Assembly: GCF_002234675.1 (NCBI RefSeq)
Contig: NC_019881.2
Location: 19,159,494 to 19,223,493, forward strand
Reading direction: 5' to 3'
DNA: 64,000 nt
From: Oryzias latipes
Lineage: Eukaryota; Chordata; Actinopteri; Beloniformes; Adrianichthyidae
In this document: piece by piece, positions 22,273 to 34,024 of the stretch
Position numbering within the stretch: the first letter of the stretch is position 1
Layout of the letters: every line of letters begins with the position of its first letter
Translations under genes and position numbers: made by a program
Notes under the pieces: model-generated
Seen by the model: the letters and a program-made list of their open reading frames with translations, nothing else
Databases searched by the model: none
Told to the model about the DNA's origin: nothing

Positions 22273-25200
22273 CTTAGAGGAAAGACAGGGTTGGTTTTAT
22301 GTGACGTTTCAAACATTTACAAAACTTTACTCAAAATTTGTGAAATGTCTTTGAGCCGTACTGGAGTTGAAATGGAAAGAACTTTTCCAATGAAAGTTCA
22401 GATTGACCATGCGTTGGTTCAACATCAGGACGCTGGCATTAAAGGCTTTTTAGAGTGGTTCAGCATATTTAGTAGGAACAGTCAGGGCTGCTAACATGTT
22501 TTACACCTTTATTTGATTTAGTTTGGTTTCACACTGCACAGTGGACCAAACTACCTGGACACTACATGTAATTACAACTGCTTCTCTTGAGGGGTCGGGG
22601 TTGCTCAAAAGCAGCACTGGCAAGAAAAATATAACGATGAAGAAGAAAATTTTCTCATTTTGATGAAGCAATGAGGACCTGGTTGTTTCCTTAAATCAGA
22701 TAAAGTTCCAATATATCATATTAAAACATTTATTTACAAGAAATTTGCAAACTTTCACAAACTTGTCTCAAATTTGCCCTAAATTTCATATCACCATCAA
22801 AAAAGTGCAGAAAATTTGAAACAACTTTATGGAAAACTAAGCCACCTGTGATAAATTTGTGACTGAATGATAAACGTTACAATTTGGATGCAGTTAAATC
22901 CTTTAGCATTTTATTTTGAATTTTGTGAACGGTTACTATGTCCATAGTTTTATGAGTTTTACTGAGCTTTATTAGGATTTGTCTCACAAGTAAATTGATT
23001 GAAAGTATTTAAGGCCACATCTTTTATTTTGAAACTTAACTTAACCCCATTGTAGGATTCCCGTGATGTGCATAAAAAAAGTTCCTGAATTTTTAATGTT
23101 GGGTTTCAATTTTTTGGTCTCAACTCAACTAAGTCCAGTTTCAGAAATCTTCGAATACTTAAAAAATTCTCTTATGTGTAAAAAATCTAAAGCAAACAAA
23201 GCTTTGGTTAAGGAGATGCAGCACAAACGCTTCAAGCCGGTTCTCTTCTTATCAGCCGCTTTTATTGACTTCCTTTTCCAAAACCATTATTTTAGTTTTC
23301 CATTCTAAAAATTCAGAAATGATAGAAAATCAAAATAAAAATGACATTTTGTATACTTATAGGATGTCTTGCCATCAACTACAACTACAAACAAAAGGAT
23401 ATTTGGTTGTGCTGTCACAAAACCTAAAGACAATGCATGTTTTTTTCATAAAATATCCCTTGAGATGTCCATCACTGTGGATTTCTTAGCTCATTTGCAA
23501 CCTTCAAAACACAACCAATCTAAACCTCTGTGAATTTGCATGATGAAGCAAAAATACTGCATATCTGCACTTCAGCAAAGAGCTTTCTGGAGAAAGAGAC
23601 TTGGCAGAAAATTGGATCTCCATAACAAAACTGGTTTTACAAGTGTTTTTTTTTATTCAGACTAAACTCTTTGGGTGTATTCAAATCATTTGGTCCGAAC
23701 AGAGTCCGCTTCATTTGGTCCGGATCGATTCCTGAACCTTGTGCTTGGTCTGTATCCAGACGAGCATTTCTGTTTCAAACCAAAGAACTTTGCACTTTGT
23801 TTAGTCTGTATCTTTGCACCTCATTTTTAAATGTTGAGTACGGTCGAATCCGAATTGCTTCCCTAACCCCACTTGCTTCTCCCTATTGCTCCAATTGTTG
23901 GGGCATTTGAAGCTGTAGTGGTGACCGGAAGTGTTTTTAAGGACTTAGGGCTGGCCATCCCTCCGCCGGTAGGGTGATCCACATCGCCCTTGTCAGTGGA
24001 GGAGAAACGCATTTCTCCATGTGGGTGTTCTCTAAAGCACAGACGTTTACATCTAAATGTAAGTAATGAGCTTTTGTTTTTATGTGACTTTTTAAGGTTA
24101 TAAAAAAAGTTAAAGTTATAAAACTGATGTTGTTATGTATTTTCAAGTGCTGGCAGCTACCCACTAGCATGGATGACTGGCGACTACTGATGACCTCATC
24201 AAGAGGCAGTAATGTCTTAATTTGAAGACACTATGTCTCTTCGCCTGGAGGGATTAATGTAGGTGAAGGGACAAGCTGTAAGGGTAGGGGTTGCAATTTG
24301 GATTAGGGCCTTGGTGTAAAAAGGAGCTATGACAGTAAATCTGATTTCTGTTAGCCAACAATCTGCAAATTCTGAGTCCATGGATTAGTACCTTTAAAGG
24401 AACCTTGTTTGAGTTCTTCTCTAAAGCAAAACTCCTTTAATTCTTAAAATAAAAAAATCATTAAAAGTCAACACATACCGTTGCCAAACTCTCCAAACTT
24501 CCCACCCATTGAGTTTAGTGCATTTCTGTTGGTCTAGATCAGATTTGTTTACATGTTCCTAATAGTAGCTAAAAAGCTAAAATGTTTTCAATGGTAGTGT
24601 TGTTGTTGTTTTTCCGGTGTACCTTCACTCTGATTCATTGCTGCAGTGGAATGATCAGCAGAGGTTGGTAGGATTTCAGACGATGTCTTCCAGTTGTACT
24701 CATCGTTTGCTACCTGTAAAACATAGAAATGATAATTGGGCAGGGATCTATATAGAAATAGCAAGGACACAACTATGATAGTTATAATTTAAAAAATTTC
24801 AATTGGATTTATCTGCGCTTTTCCAGATGCTCAAAGCGGTTACAGTGTGTCCTTTATTCATTCACTCCTCATTCATACTTGGTGATGACAGAGGCTGCCA
24901 GTTTGCGCCTACGACCCTCTGACCATCACCAGGACATTCATGCACATTCACACACCAGTGGAGCTGAACTGGAGGTAGGAAGGGTGAAAGGACTTGCCCA
25001 AGGGCACAACGACAGTTGACTGGTGGGAGTGGGGATCGAACCACTGATCCTTCAATCTTTGACGACCTGCCCAACCGCCTGAGCCACTGCCACTAAATTG
25101 TCAACAGTAACCATGTTGTCCTGTGTTCTTGATAGAAAAGGCTATTGGAAGACATCTATGTAACTTCTCAGTCCCTTTTGGGTCTGAAGACCATGTAAGC

Positions 25201-25747
25201 ACCAACAGTTTCTTCCTGATCGTGTTCTTACGTTGTGATCTTTGGTGTTGAACGAAGAGGTACTTCCTCCCTGTTCCTGCTCGTCCAGAGTTTGCAGCAG
25301 ATCTTGTAGCCTCTCAATGTAGCTGATAGCGCTGCGCAGAATCTCCACTTTGGGCAGTCTCTGGTTGGGATTGGCCACAGTCTTCCTCTTCAGGGCATCG
25401 AAGGCCTCGTTGATCTTCTTGAGCCTCCTTCTTTCCCTGAGCGTAGCGGCCTTGCGCCTGTCCGTGGGTGCGGACTTCTTCTTGCAGATCTTGCAGGCCC
25501 ACATGAGGCACTGGCCCTCACAGTGCGCCTGGAGGCCCGGAGGCGCGAGCACATGCTCCTCTCCGCTGCTCTCCCCGCCGGTCTCCGAAGGAACGTTATC
25601 CTGGCCCGGAGACAACGGGCTGTCGTTGCTGTTATACAGAGGAGACACTCCTGCTATGTCCAAGTGCTGTAGCGGTCCGTTGTCGGCCTCCTCCAAGTAC
25701 CGCAGGTCACCAAAGAGATAAGAGCTGGTCTCAAAAAGGTCCATCAT
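22163..25747 (-). CDS. myf6: Myogenic factor 6 (Myf6/MRF4), bHLH transcription factor
   Basis: Myf6 is a nuclear bHLH activator of muscle determination and differentiation that binds E-boxes with E proteins. The model is complement(join(22163-22272, 24623-24713, 25232-25747)), 238 residues. It begins [20 protein letters not shown], the fish Myf6 start. The Cys/His region ([14 protein letters not shown], about 78-91) precedes the basic region ([16 protein letters not shown], about 96-111) and HLH to about 148. Exon 3 carries the Ser-rich stretch and helix III ([11 protein letters not shown]). Lengths and intron phases match vertebrate MRF4. Intron 2 is 2,350 nt and intron 1 holds a SINE, longer than usual. 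It lies upstream of myf5 in the same orientation, as in other vertebrates. Confidence 0.97.
23660..23830. repeat. Dispersed repeat with tttggtccg motifs
   Basis: The motif catttggtccgaacagagtc and its variant catttggtccggatcg recur within 40 bp, followed by related ttggtctgtatc motifs. Such sequences are typical of a teleost non-autonomous DNA transposon terminus. No coding potential. Confidence 0.4.
23838..24310. mobile_element. MITE-like inverted-repeat element in myf6 intron 2
   Basis: The left end reads ggtcgaatccgaattgcttc. The right end, on the minus strand, reads ggccctaatccaaattgcaa. The termini are imperfect inverted repeats about 470 bp apart. The interior is non-coding. Superfamily not determined. 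Confidence 0.5.
24623..24713 (-). CDS. myf6: myf6 exon 2
   Basis: 91 nt with acceptor atgttttacag and donor gaag|gtacac, phase 0 in and 1 out. It encodes VANDEYNW and then [16 protein letters not shown]. The P(T/V)SxDHS core is conserved in Myf6 proteins. Confidence 0.93.
24797..25094 (-). mobile_element. tRNA-derived SINE in myf6 intron 1
   Basis: On the minus strand it starts ggcagtggctcaggcggttg (tRNA-like A box) and has a near-perfect B box (ggttcgatccc), then a body with cccttgggcaagtcctttca and a tail aaagcgcagataaatccaat. It fills more than half of the 518-nt intron 1. It is not a functional tRNA gene, since the tRNA-like head runs straight into SINE body. Confidence 0.8.
25232..25747 (-). 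CDS. myf6: myf6 exon 1 (coding), bHLH
   Basis: Residues 1-172 with donor aac|gtaaga, phase 0. The start is placed at MMDLF. An in-frame ATG 45 nt upstream (25790-25792) would add 15 residues, but its context is weak (−3 t, +4 c) and it lies almost at the predicted cap site. Confidence 0.95.
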
Positions 25748-25824
25748 ATTGTTGCACCCTTCTCTCTGTTTGAGACAGAGGAACTCTGGCATTTAAATAG
25801 AGCAGCAGGGACACAGTCAACAGG

Positions 25825-25835
25825 CTTATATATAG
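25825..25835 (-). promoter_or_regulatory. myf6 TATA box coinciding with a MEF2-type site
   Basis: On the minus strand the sequence is ctatatataag, about 80 nt upstream of the MMDLF start. It is both a TATA box and a perfect match to the MEF2 consensus (YTAWWWWTAR). MEF2 regulates myogenic bHLH genes including MRF4 in mammals, so MEF2 competition or cooperation with TBP is plausible here. An E-box (catgtg) lies upstream near 25899. Confidence 0.65.
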
Positions 25836-25859
25836 AATGTGAAACTCAATCCAACACGG

Positions 25860-26575
25860 GTTGCCACATTGCAACAAGCATCTTTTTTTTCCGTCTGCAT
25901 GTGGAACACACTGACTTTGTGTGCAGACTAAAGCATGTTCAGAATGATAAAAAGGTTGTGTGTCAAAAATCACAACTAATGAAAACATCTATGCTAAAAA
26001 GAAATACTTTTCCAACCAAATCTTTAAATTGTAAAATGATTTCTGTTTTAACCCTTGAACACTGGAGCTTTATCTTTAGTGGAGCTTTGATATTTTTTGA
26101 ATCACCATAACCCTTCAACCAATTACGCAATTATGCAATTCCAATGGATTCTGACACTAAGAAAAGCAGCTGATATGCAACACTTTACTTTAGTAAAGTT
26201 AGTAAATTTGGACTTTAACCACTTCATGACTGACATTATTTCCAATTATTAAAAAAAAAAACTCCTATATTGAGTGAAGTTCTGGTTTAAGTCGTACGTT
26301 CTGAATTAGCGACATAAAGCGTTGCTAATTTGAAACACTTAACATAAACTTAGTACAGTAAATGGTCAAAAGTTTTAAGAATGATACAAAAATCAATATA
26401 TCTAAATTGCTATTATCAAAACTTAAGCATTAACTTTTCCAATTTTCAATATTTGTGTGACTTTCTAAACTTTTGGCCACGACTGTACACTTATTGTTCA
26501 TGCCTGACTTTGACACAAAAAATAGCTACTAGTTAGAGTTTTTTCCATTCAAGGTCATGCAACATTTAGTGAAGT
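25860..26575. other. Region just upstream of myf6
   Basis: AT-rich with no gene. It should contain the distal part of the myf6 promoter; E-box catgtg near 25899 is the only clear motif. Confidence 0.4.
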
Positions 26576-26578
26576 TTT

Positions 26579-26830
26579 GGATGAAATCAAGCTTTATTTA
26601 TAAAGAATGTGCTTTTCATGCATCACAGCTCTTTACAATTAAAAAACAAAACAAACAAGAAATTACAAAAAAGAGAAAAAACTAATACCAACCCACCCCT
26701 TTGCCCCCCTTCCCTCCATTCACACACACACCTCATGACGTCACAAAATGCATCCAGGAACGAAAAACTGACCACAATTATAAAATAAACGTGAATGGGG
26801 CATTGTAAATTAGTAACATGCATAGGTCAG
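26579..26830. repeat. Dispersed repeat fragment (tttataaag type)
   Basis: It begins aagctttatttataaagaat and continues with cttttcatgcatcacagctc, resembling the widespread fish repeat in which 'tttatttataaagcgctttt' occurs. A distant relative is at 42880-42990. Non-coding. Confidence 0.4.
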
Positions 26831-27291
26831 AAGGAGTTAACCCTTTTATATTGTAAATGATGCAAATGGAGGAATTAGCACACTCTGCAAACTATTGAAA
26901 CTTCTACCGTTTTAGAGATTAACTGGATTTGATCCTTTTTTTATTTAATGATGGTTACAAAAAAGGGGTGTGTCCTAACAACTCCAAGCTAACTTAAGTT
27001 TGTTTGTCTTGCCCATTTTTGGAAAAACCCATGTTGAAAATTTGCTCTGTAGACCCCAATGGACCACATCTTTGGTCGATCACTTTTAGAGTTAATGGCT
27101 GAAACTTCAAGGCTCTGGGTCACATCTCCCAAGTATGGAAGCAGAGGAAAGAAACTGTTCGAGTCGATGAGTGGGTCAGGACCCACTGACACTCTTTTGG
27201 TCAAATGAAGACAGAAAGAACTCTAATTTGCAGAGTAGCTGCGTCAACATCCATCATTTTCCAAAAACGGGATAAAGTCTTCTTTCATTGA
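26831..27291. other. Spacer upstream of myf6
   Basis: No gene or clear repeat is seen. Confidence 0.4.
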
Positions 27292-27498
27292 CCCTTGTGC
27301 TATCCTAGCCACTTTAACGTTGGGAGTTGGGTCATCTAGACCCACTAGACAGTGCGTTGAACCTTTTTTCTTCAATGATTTGTGATCTTCACTGGTGTCC
27401 ATGGATTACATGAAATCTTTCCACCTTTATCCACCTTTGTCATGGTAGGGAGAACACGTCAATGTAAGGGTGGGGTCATCTAAGATATAGCACAAGGG
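27292..27498. mobile_element. piggyBac-like MITE, copy 1
   Basis: The ends are cccttgtgctatcctag and, inverted, cccttgtgctatatcttag. The right flank is ttaa and the left is ttga, fitting the TTAA target and CCC termini of piggyBac elements. It is about 207 bp and non-coding. Copy 2 at 39065-39269 is nearly identical, with only scattered substitutions. Confidence 0.7.
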
Positions 27499-29645
27499 TT
27501 AAGGCAGAAAAAAGGGCATGTGTGAACTCCCCTTCATATTACATTTTACCCAAACAAGAAGCTCAGGGCACATTCTGCCTCCCACACTTCACTGCACTGC
27601 ACTGCAGTTGCACATGCAGTCGCAGTTGCACACAGATCATGTAACAAAACCCAAAAAGCTTCATAGGTGGGTTTTATTTTGCTGGGAGACAAACTGCAAT
27701 CAATAGGAGTGCAGAGGCGTCTGTTGCTTTGTTTCACTCCCATGCTGCTGGAATTCTAACACATTTAAATAACTTTCAAAACAAACTTTTACTAAGAAAA
27801 ACGTATAAAACCATTTCTGCTGTCTCAAAGTCGACTGAGTTTCTGAAATCATTGAAAAAATTATTGAAATTATTGAAACCTTAGTTTCTGGCAAAAAAAA
27901 AAAACTGTTAGAGATTTGTGAGGGGGTATCAAGAATCTGACAGTATTTACACACACATGAGAAACGCTGTGAATTCCTGCAAACCTGGGCTCCATGAATC
28001 TTTGTGCAATAGCAGCACAGGTTGATCTGAAGTGAAATTTGTCACTAGTTCATATTTTTCTCAGGATCGTTTGTTCAGATCCATTTACCTACATTTTTTA
28101 TTAAATTCCCTTCTATAGATTTGCAGCTTTTTTTTGGCATCTGCTGCTTGCTTTATAGGTGAACAGCACAAATTCTTGATAAATGGTGATGGGTTAAAGC
28201 TCTTTTTCCAAAACGTGGACAGTTTAATTCATAGTAGGGCTCCAAAATGACCAAGCAATTCAAGATTGATTGCCCCAGACACATCAGACTCAGATTTAAA
28301 GCCTGAAAATCTGACAGCTGTCCTCATCTTTGACATGTTTTCATATTTATGCAGCAATCTTCTTAAAGGGCCATCAGTTATGGGCCGGGTATGAGAGAAG
28401 CTTATTTTTGGCTGCATCTCTGAATTTCTGCATGGTTTAGAAAACATGTAGTCTCTTGTTTTTATGTGGAATCAACAAAATATAGTTAACCAGCTCTGAC
28501 TGATGACTATTATTGGATGGAGAAGTTCAAAATCACCATAAATAATCAATATTATCATTAAGAATAAAAGGTCTTGTGATTTACCAAAATAAAACACCCC
28601 ACTGTGGCTTTGGTGTCGTCATATCAAAAGTTAGTTTCCTGAAGGGGCAGCTTTGAGAAACGCTATCATAAATAGACACATGGCTCATTGGAGTGAGATT
28701 CAGAAGGAAAGATAAAAGCTCAGGAGCAGGTGATTTACTGCCTGTGGAGCTGCAAACTTCACTGGGGAGAACGCGAGAGATTCCTATTTCTGTGCCTCCG
28801 AATGACCTCATGCAACGAAACCAATCAAGGTGAAGCAGCTGCCCGCTTCCCGAGTTCAGATCCTTGTCCTCCAAGAGAGACGTGTCAGGTAAAAAATCAC
28901 ATGGCATGGAGGTGAAGAAAATGACTGACGGCTTTATTTCAGACTCATGAAGGTCAGAATAAATAACAAATGGAAAAAAAAAAACATTGAAAGGTCAACT
29001 GGGTTTAATCAAAAGCCTTTTTGGATGATCAAAACAATGTTTTCATGTGCACTGGATATTTCCTGAGCTCCACAAAACTGTCATTTGTACAGATTAATTT
29101 TAGACTTTTCCTTAAAATACCTTCCCATTTTATATTGAAATTATTTTTGAATAAATCTACTTGGTTGCTACTCATTTGCACACTTTATAACCTGTTTATT
29201 TTTAATATTTTTTATTATTTGTATGTTTTCTTTCAGATTTTCAGCCAATTTTTACATGTCGTAACATTTGGGAACTTGTTCATTAAACTCTTACCTAAAA
29301 ACAAAATTGCTTTATTCAAATATTTCTGCTACTGTTTTATTTAGGATCAATTATAATTTGAAAGCACTTCTTTTCAGAACCTTTTGCACCGGAAATTGCA
29401 TGTAAATTATCCCCAAAACAAAATTTTTTTTTTGCAATTTGAAAATAAAAAATATTTGTTATGATCAAAATAATTGAAGTGGAACCAGAACGGGCCTTTG
29501 TGGAACTCCACAAGGAATGTCGAAACACAGTAATGAGTAAATTAAGTAAAAATCTTAAAAAATTTTGCCTTTTTGTGCACTAATTTTGTGTTTTAAAAGT
29601 ATAAATTAAGAAAATAAAGAAGCTCTTCCTAACATGAGATTAGGA
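27499..29645. other. Gene-free upstream region
   Basis: No gene is seen. At 27590-27640 short direct repeats (actgcactgcactgcagttg) occur. The part 28680-28910 is GC-richer and unique and could be regulatory. The rest is AT-rich. Confidence 0.4.
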
Positions 29646-29649
29646 AATA

Positions 29650-29935
29650 TTTTTTGAGTTTTTTTTTTTCTTTTCGTGCTTTTCAGGGTCACGAGAGAGC
29701 CGGAGCCTATGCCAGCTGTCATCGGTCGAGAGGTGGGGTGCATCCTGGACAGGTCCATTACGGGGGCCACACAGACGGGAAAACAAGCAGCCTCTCCCAC
29801 ACTCCCTCCTACAGACAATTTACACTCACTAATCAGCTTCACATGCATGTTTCTGGACTGTGAGAGGAAGTTGAGAAAACCCCGTAGAAGAGAAAAACTC
29901 CCGCAGAGAAGGATGGGACTGTGATAAAACATCAA
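29650..29935 (-). repeat. Degraded SINE copy
   Basis: Same family as 20079-20437: ggagcctatgccagctgtca, tgcatcctggacaggtcc and cacatgcatgtttctggact are recognisable, but the tRNA-like head is lost or diverged. Confidence 0.7.
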
Positions 29936-30189
29936 GGCTGTGATTTAAATTCCCCTCTTTAAGTAATGTGTGGAGCTCAGGTAAACAGAGAAGTTAATTC
30001 AGTGTTTCTATATAGAGATGGGTTTGAATTTTTCTTGCTGCCTTAAAAAGTCATGAAAAAAATTAAGGGTGTTTATTTATACACTATAGAAAGAAAACTA
30101 ATTAATAAAAAAAACTGTTTCCTGTTGTTAATTCTTGGCACTAATGTTAAAAATATAATTCCCTTTAGGTGAAATGAGCACATCTTAAA

Positions 30190-30480
30190 GATGACTGCAG
30201 CGGGGTCCCTGCTGTGCCTCCACGGTGGATCCCTCCCCGGGGCTACAGTGCATCCTGAGCCCGATCATAAATTACGGTCAGTGTCAAGGGGTTGACACTT
30301 CAGCTGTCAGGGAGAATCATGGCATCGCCTGTGCAGAAAATCCAACTGGAAGATCTGGCTTCTCAGGAAAAGAGGAAAAGTCCAAACGGACTGCGGGAAA
30401 TGTAAATCTCTCCGGACTCCGAAGAAGCTTGGAGATGCGGCCCGCACGTTCAGCAGTGAAAGCTTATAGCATTCAGCAGG
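30190..30480. promoter_or_regulatory. Candidate conserved element upstream of myf6
   Basis: A unique GC-richer island with a small inverted repeat (tgtcaaggggttgaca) next to cagctgtca, and aattac-type homeodomain cores. It lies about 5 kb upstream of myf6 among AT-rich and repeat DNA. Inference only. Confidence 0.3.
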
Positions 30481-30867
30481 TGGGTTTATAACCACCGTTG
30501 TGAGGGTTGGTCCTCTGGCATCTCTGCTCGGTATGTTTTACATTTTCCCCGCTTCCACATACCTGATTCAGAAGCTGGCGAGCTGGGTTAGAGCAAAGAA
30601 ACACGAAGCACACGTGGAGGTGAGGTGAGAGGAACATAAAGCAACTTACTGGTACACATAAAAAAAAAACACATTTCATTTTCAGATATGGATGCTCACA
30701 AGTGATTTACTCAGGTTTAAATCAATTCTTAAACCTGTGATACCAGAAATGTCGCCGGCGCCAGTGAAATAAACACGTTTTGAACTAATGTAGGGAATTA
30801 ACAATAAGAGTCAAAGTAGTAGCATTCATTTAAACAAAAATAACAAATGTAGATCTAAATCTCTGCA

Positions 30868-31355
30868 GGTCATTCACTAGGTCCCCCGTGTGGTTCTGGG
30901 ATTCTTGCTCACCGGGGTGAGATCTTGCGGGGAGCCCCAGATGGAGGGAGATCATCAGTTGTCTTGTGTGTCTTCCATTTCCTAATAATTGCTCCCACAG
31001 TTGATTTCTTCACACCAAGCTGCTTACCTACTGCAGATTCAGGCTTACCAGCCTGGTGCAGGTCAACAATTTGGTTTCTGGTGTCCTTAGACAGCTCTTT
31101 GGTCTTAGCCATAGTGGAGTTTGGAGTGTGACTGTTTGAGGTTGTGGACAGGCGTCTTTTCTATAGATAACCAGTTCAAACAGGTGACATGAAAACAGGT
31201 AACGAGTGGAGGGCAGTTGATCCTCTTACAGAAGAAGTTACATGTCTGTGAGAGCCAGAAAACTGGCTTGTTTATAGATGACCAAATGCCTATTTTCTGC
31301 CATAATTTACAAATAAATTCTTTAAAACTCAAACAGTGTGATTGTCTGGATTATT
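30868..31355 (-). pseudogene. Truncated Tc1/mariner-like transposon with transposase N terminus
   Basis: On the minus strand, 31112-30909 encodes [20 protein letters not shown] and on to about residue 67, the paired-like helix-turn-helix DNA-binding domain of Tc1-type transposases, including [13 protein letters not shown]. The frame ends before the DDE catalytic domain. The adjacent 5' non-coding part (31113-31355) is typical, but no terminal inverted repeat remains on either side. A small deletion is suspected near 30905. Confidence 0.85.
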
Positions 31356-31360
31356 TTTCA

Positions 31361-31400
31361 TCATGTATATATATATATATATACATATAAAAAATATATA
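31361..31400. repeat. AT microsatellite
   Basis: An imperfect tatata tract at the truncated edge of the Tc1-like element. Confidence 0.7.
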
Positions 31401-32855
31401 TGCACCACAGTGTCATACTGTCATTATTGTCTTACCCTAACAGTTGCCGTCTTGCCCCCCATCTCCCTATTTCTAGATTGGAAAAAAACCAAAGTACCAA
31501 ATGTTGCACTTCCTTAATTGACAACTAGGGGCTGGTTGCAAAAGAAACCATTATCCCATTACCTCCCATTGTAAAAAATGAGATTTTTAGGCCCCCCCCC
31601 CCAAAAATGATTTTCGATCGACCTAGTTTTGTTGTTGTTGTGCTTATATACTACTCTTGTAATCATGTCATTATCAGAGTGCGATTTTTGATTGGCAGGT
31701 GGGTAGATGCATGAGTGAACGACAAAATGTCTTTATCCTGTCAAGTCACGCATCTTTCCAAGGTCAGTAGTGGCCTTAAAGTTTCTGTAGTCCAGTTTGA
31801 GGTGCTCATCTCCCAAACATTTGTTCTCAATAAAACACAAGATGAGACTCTCACAGCTAATTTTAAACACGTAATGACTCTTACAAAAATAATTTGAAAA
31901 CTGAAATGAGAATTCAAGAATTTTAGTTTTACTTGGTTGTTAAAAATCCAAGAAGATAAACAGGTAATTAACATCAAATTTCTTACAAAGTTTAGCATAA
32001 ATCTTTTTTTTTTCAGGTTTTGTTTCTTTGCTGAGACATTATGAAGAGTTTTTAGAGGGCAACATGTGCAAACGTTGCATGTTGCAGTACATTAGGATAT
32101 CCATTTGGCTTTTATTTTGACTTCTTCGCCCTGTTTCAGGTTTTGTAGATGTGATGTATGCTGGTATTTTCCTCTGACATTTTTTTTTCTGTTCTTTTGT
32201 TTGTTTGTTTTGGGGTTAGTTTTAGTTTCAGTCACATGTTTTTTGTCATTATTTGTCATTTATGAGTAAAAAAAAACTTCCCTCTTCCTCCAAACTGCTT
32301 GCTTTTACTGAGTGTGTTCAGAATTCTGTATTTAGCTGAAAAGAAAACTCAACTATTGCCTATTTCAAGATAAAAGAACATTTTACCAACCTGATAATCT
32401 GATAAGAAATTAGTTTTGTAGGAATTAGAAATAGGGATGAAAGGTCTTTTTTTAAAAGAAAATCTGTCTTTTTTGCCAGCTCTTTAATGTTCTGAACACT
32501 AAAGTAGGACACAATCCCAGCAGGAAGCCAAAGTATCTTTTCAGGCTGATTTAGCAGAAAAAAAGCAGCAGTAGTGCTAAAATACTCAAAAAATGTTACC
32601 ACACAAGTAAATAGAGAAACGATAATATTAAAAATATAAAATTTTCTAGTATTTAATGAATATGTCTTTCTTTTGTTAAGGTTCAGTGAAAAAGAAGTGA
32701 TAGTTTTTTAGTTAAAATACCAAGTACATTCAGTTTTGTAAATAAAAAACATTTGTTTATAAAATTAATACAATTTGAATTGAAAAAATAAGAGTTGTGT
32801 TTTTTTTACAGTTTTTCTTCCTCACACGTTTTTCACCCAGTCCCTGAAAGCATCG
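31401..32855. other. Gene-free stretch
   Basis: No gene is seen. A C-run (31593-31602) and a unique part around 31640-31860 are the only notable points. Confidence 0.4.
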
Positions 32856-32859
32856 ACCC

Positions 32860-33250
32860 CTATCATGTTCTCCGGCTCTTGCAGCTTGTTGGTACATGTC
32901 ACGTCCATGTGATTTTAGGGGTTGTTAGAAGTAAGATCCAGTTAGGGCCAGCGCTGACATGGGGGTCACAAACAGTTCTGATAATTAACAGGAACTGTAG
33001 GAGCCCCTCTCCGCCCCCACCCCCGCCTGTCTTCACTGTACCTCCCGGCTCAGACAGCCTGCACACTCGTTTGAGAGGAAACACTGAACACCGTGACGGA
33101 CACACAGCATCTAACCCAGCTCCACACCTGGGATATGAATTAGCCAATCAGGGGTTAAGTACTCTGGTCATGGGCTTGATGACAATGCTTCACCTGACTC
33201 TACGACCTTTTGACCGCCAAGGTCACCGGTCCTTTGACTCTTGCTGAGAA
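32860..33250. promoter_or_regulatory. Candidate conserved element
   Basis: A unique GC-richer island. It includes gggtcacaaacag, accttttgaccgccaaggtc (nuclear-receptor-like half sites), cacctg and tgaattagccaatcagg (homeodomain core next to CCAAT). The 150-codon + frame over it has no recognised similarity and is not counted as a gene. Confidence 0.3.
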
Positions 33251-34020
33251 GAGAGGCCAGTGGAAAGCAGACCATATCTCAATATAGTTATGAATCGTTT
33301 GAAACTATCAGGGGATCTCACAAATGACTAATAACATAACAGGTCCCCTGTTCCCATTATTCACCTTCATTTATTTTCTTCGTCTATAAATAAGCCAATA
33401 AGAACAAAAGAGAAACCAAAATGGATAATTCAAGTGAGCATTCATTCTCTCTGTTCCCCTAAAGGTGATAACATAATATCAAACAGATGTTTCTTTTTAT
33501 GCTCTACTGTTTGGCTCGCTACACTTCCGATGCTTAGTGGCTAGCGAGAAAGCAAAAACCCATCTGGTGCAATGTAAAGTGGGGGTGCAGGTGCAGTTCT
33601 CAGGATCACTTTCCAGTTTGGCCCTTTACATTATTGAGTCTTAACTTTCTGCGTGTCTCACTTAAATATGAAAACATTTGGTCTGTTTTGAAAAGACACT
33701 AATAAGTCCCACAGTACGCTAGCTAAGTTAAAGGAAAAGAAGCTAGCTGGCTAACTGTTTCCTTTTCTTGTTTGGTTGCTCATCTCTTTTGTGTGTCTAA
33801 AAACTTTTTGTTTTAACAATTTTTTTGTTTTGAATGTATAGAAGTGTACTGCATTCAACTTTTAAAAAGTTGATTTTTGTTATTATTTTTTGCTTGTTTT
33901 TCGTTCCAGATTTTTTAAGAACCACAGAAGAAAAGAAACTACAAACAGGCTGGGCACTAACATCATCCGTGTCCATTTTGTGTATGTGTTTGTTACGATA
34001 TCGCCAGTCTGTTTTGTTCT
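33251..34020. other. Gene-free stretch
   Basis: AT-rich with no gene or recognised repeat. gctagct-type motifs cluster at 33715-33755. Confidence 0.4.
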
Positions 34021-34024
34021 TCCT

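Larger units (their letters stand above)
22273..24622 (-). other. myf6 intron 2 (expanded)
   Basis: A GT-AG intron of 2,350 nt. The part 22273-23660 is AT-rich with no recognised element. The parts 23660-23830 and 23838-24310 are mobile-element-like. No nested gene is seen. Confidence 0.8.

Noticed and set aside
25020..25094. tRNA-like sequence with A and B boxes
   Set aside because: It is the head of a SINE; no acceptor-stem pairing or discriminator end, and it runs directly into SINE body.
25142..25231. Continuation of the myf6 exon 1 frame past TKDHN
   Set aside because: It lies beyond donor aac|gtaaga and does not resemble Myf6; exon 2 restores similarity.
32795..33247. 150-codon + strand frame
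   Set aside because: No similarity and a proline run from a C-rich stretch; better explained as unique, possibly regulatory DNA.
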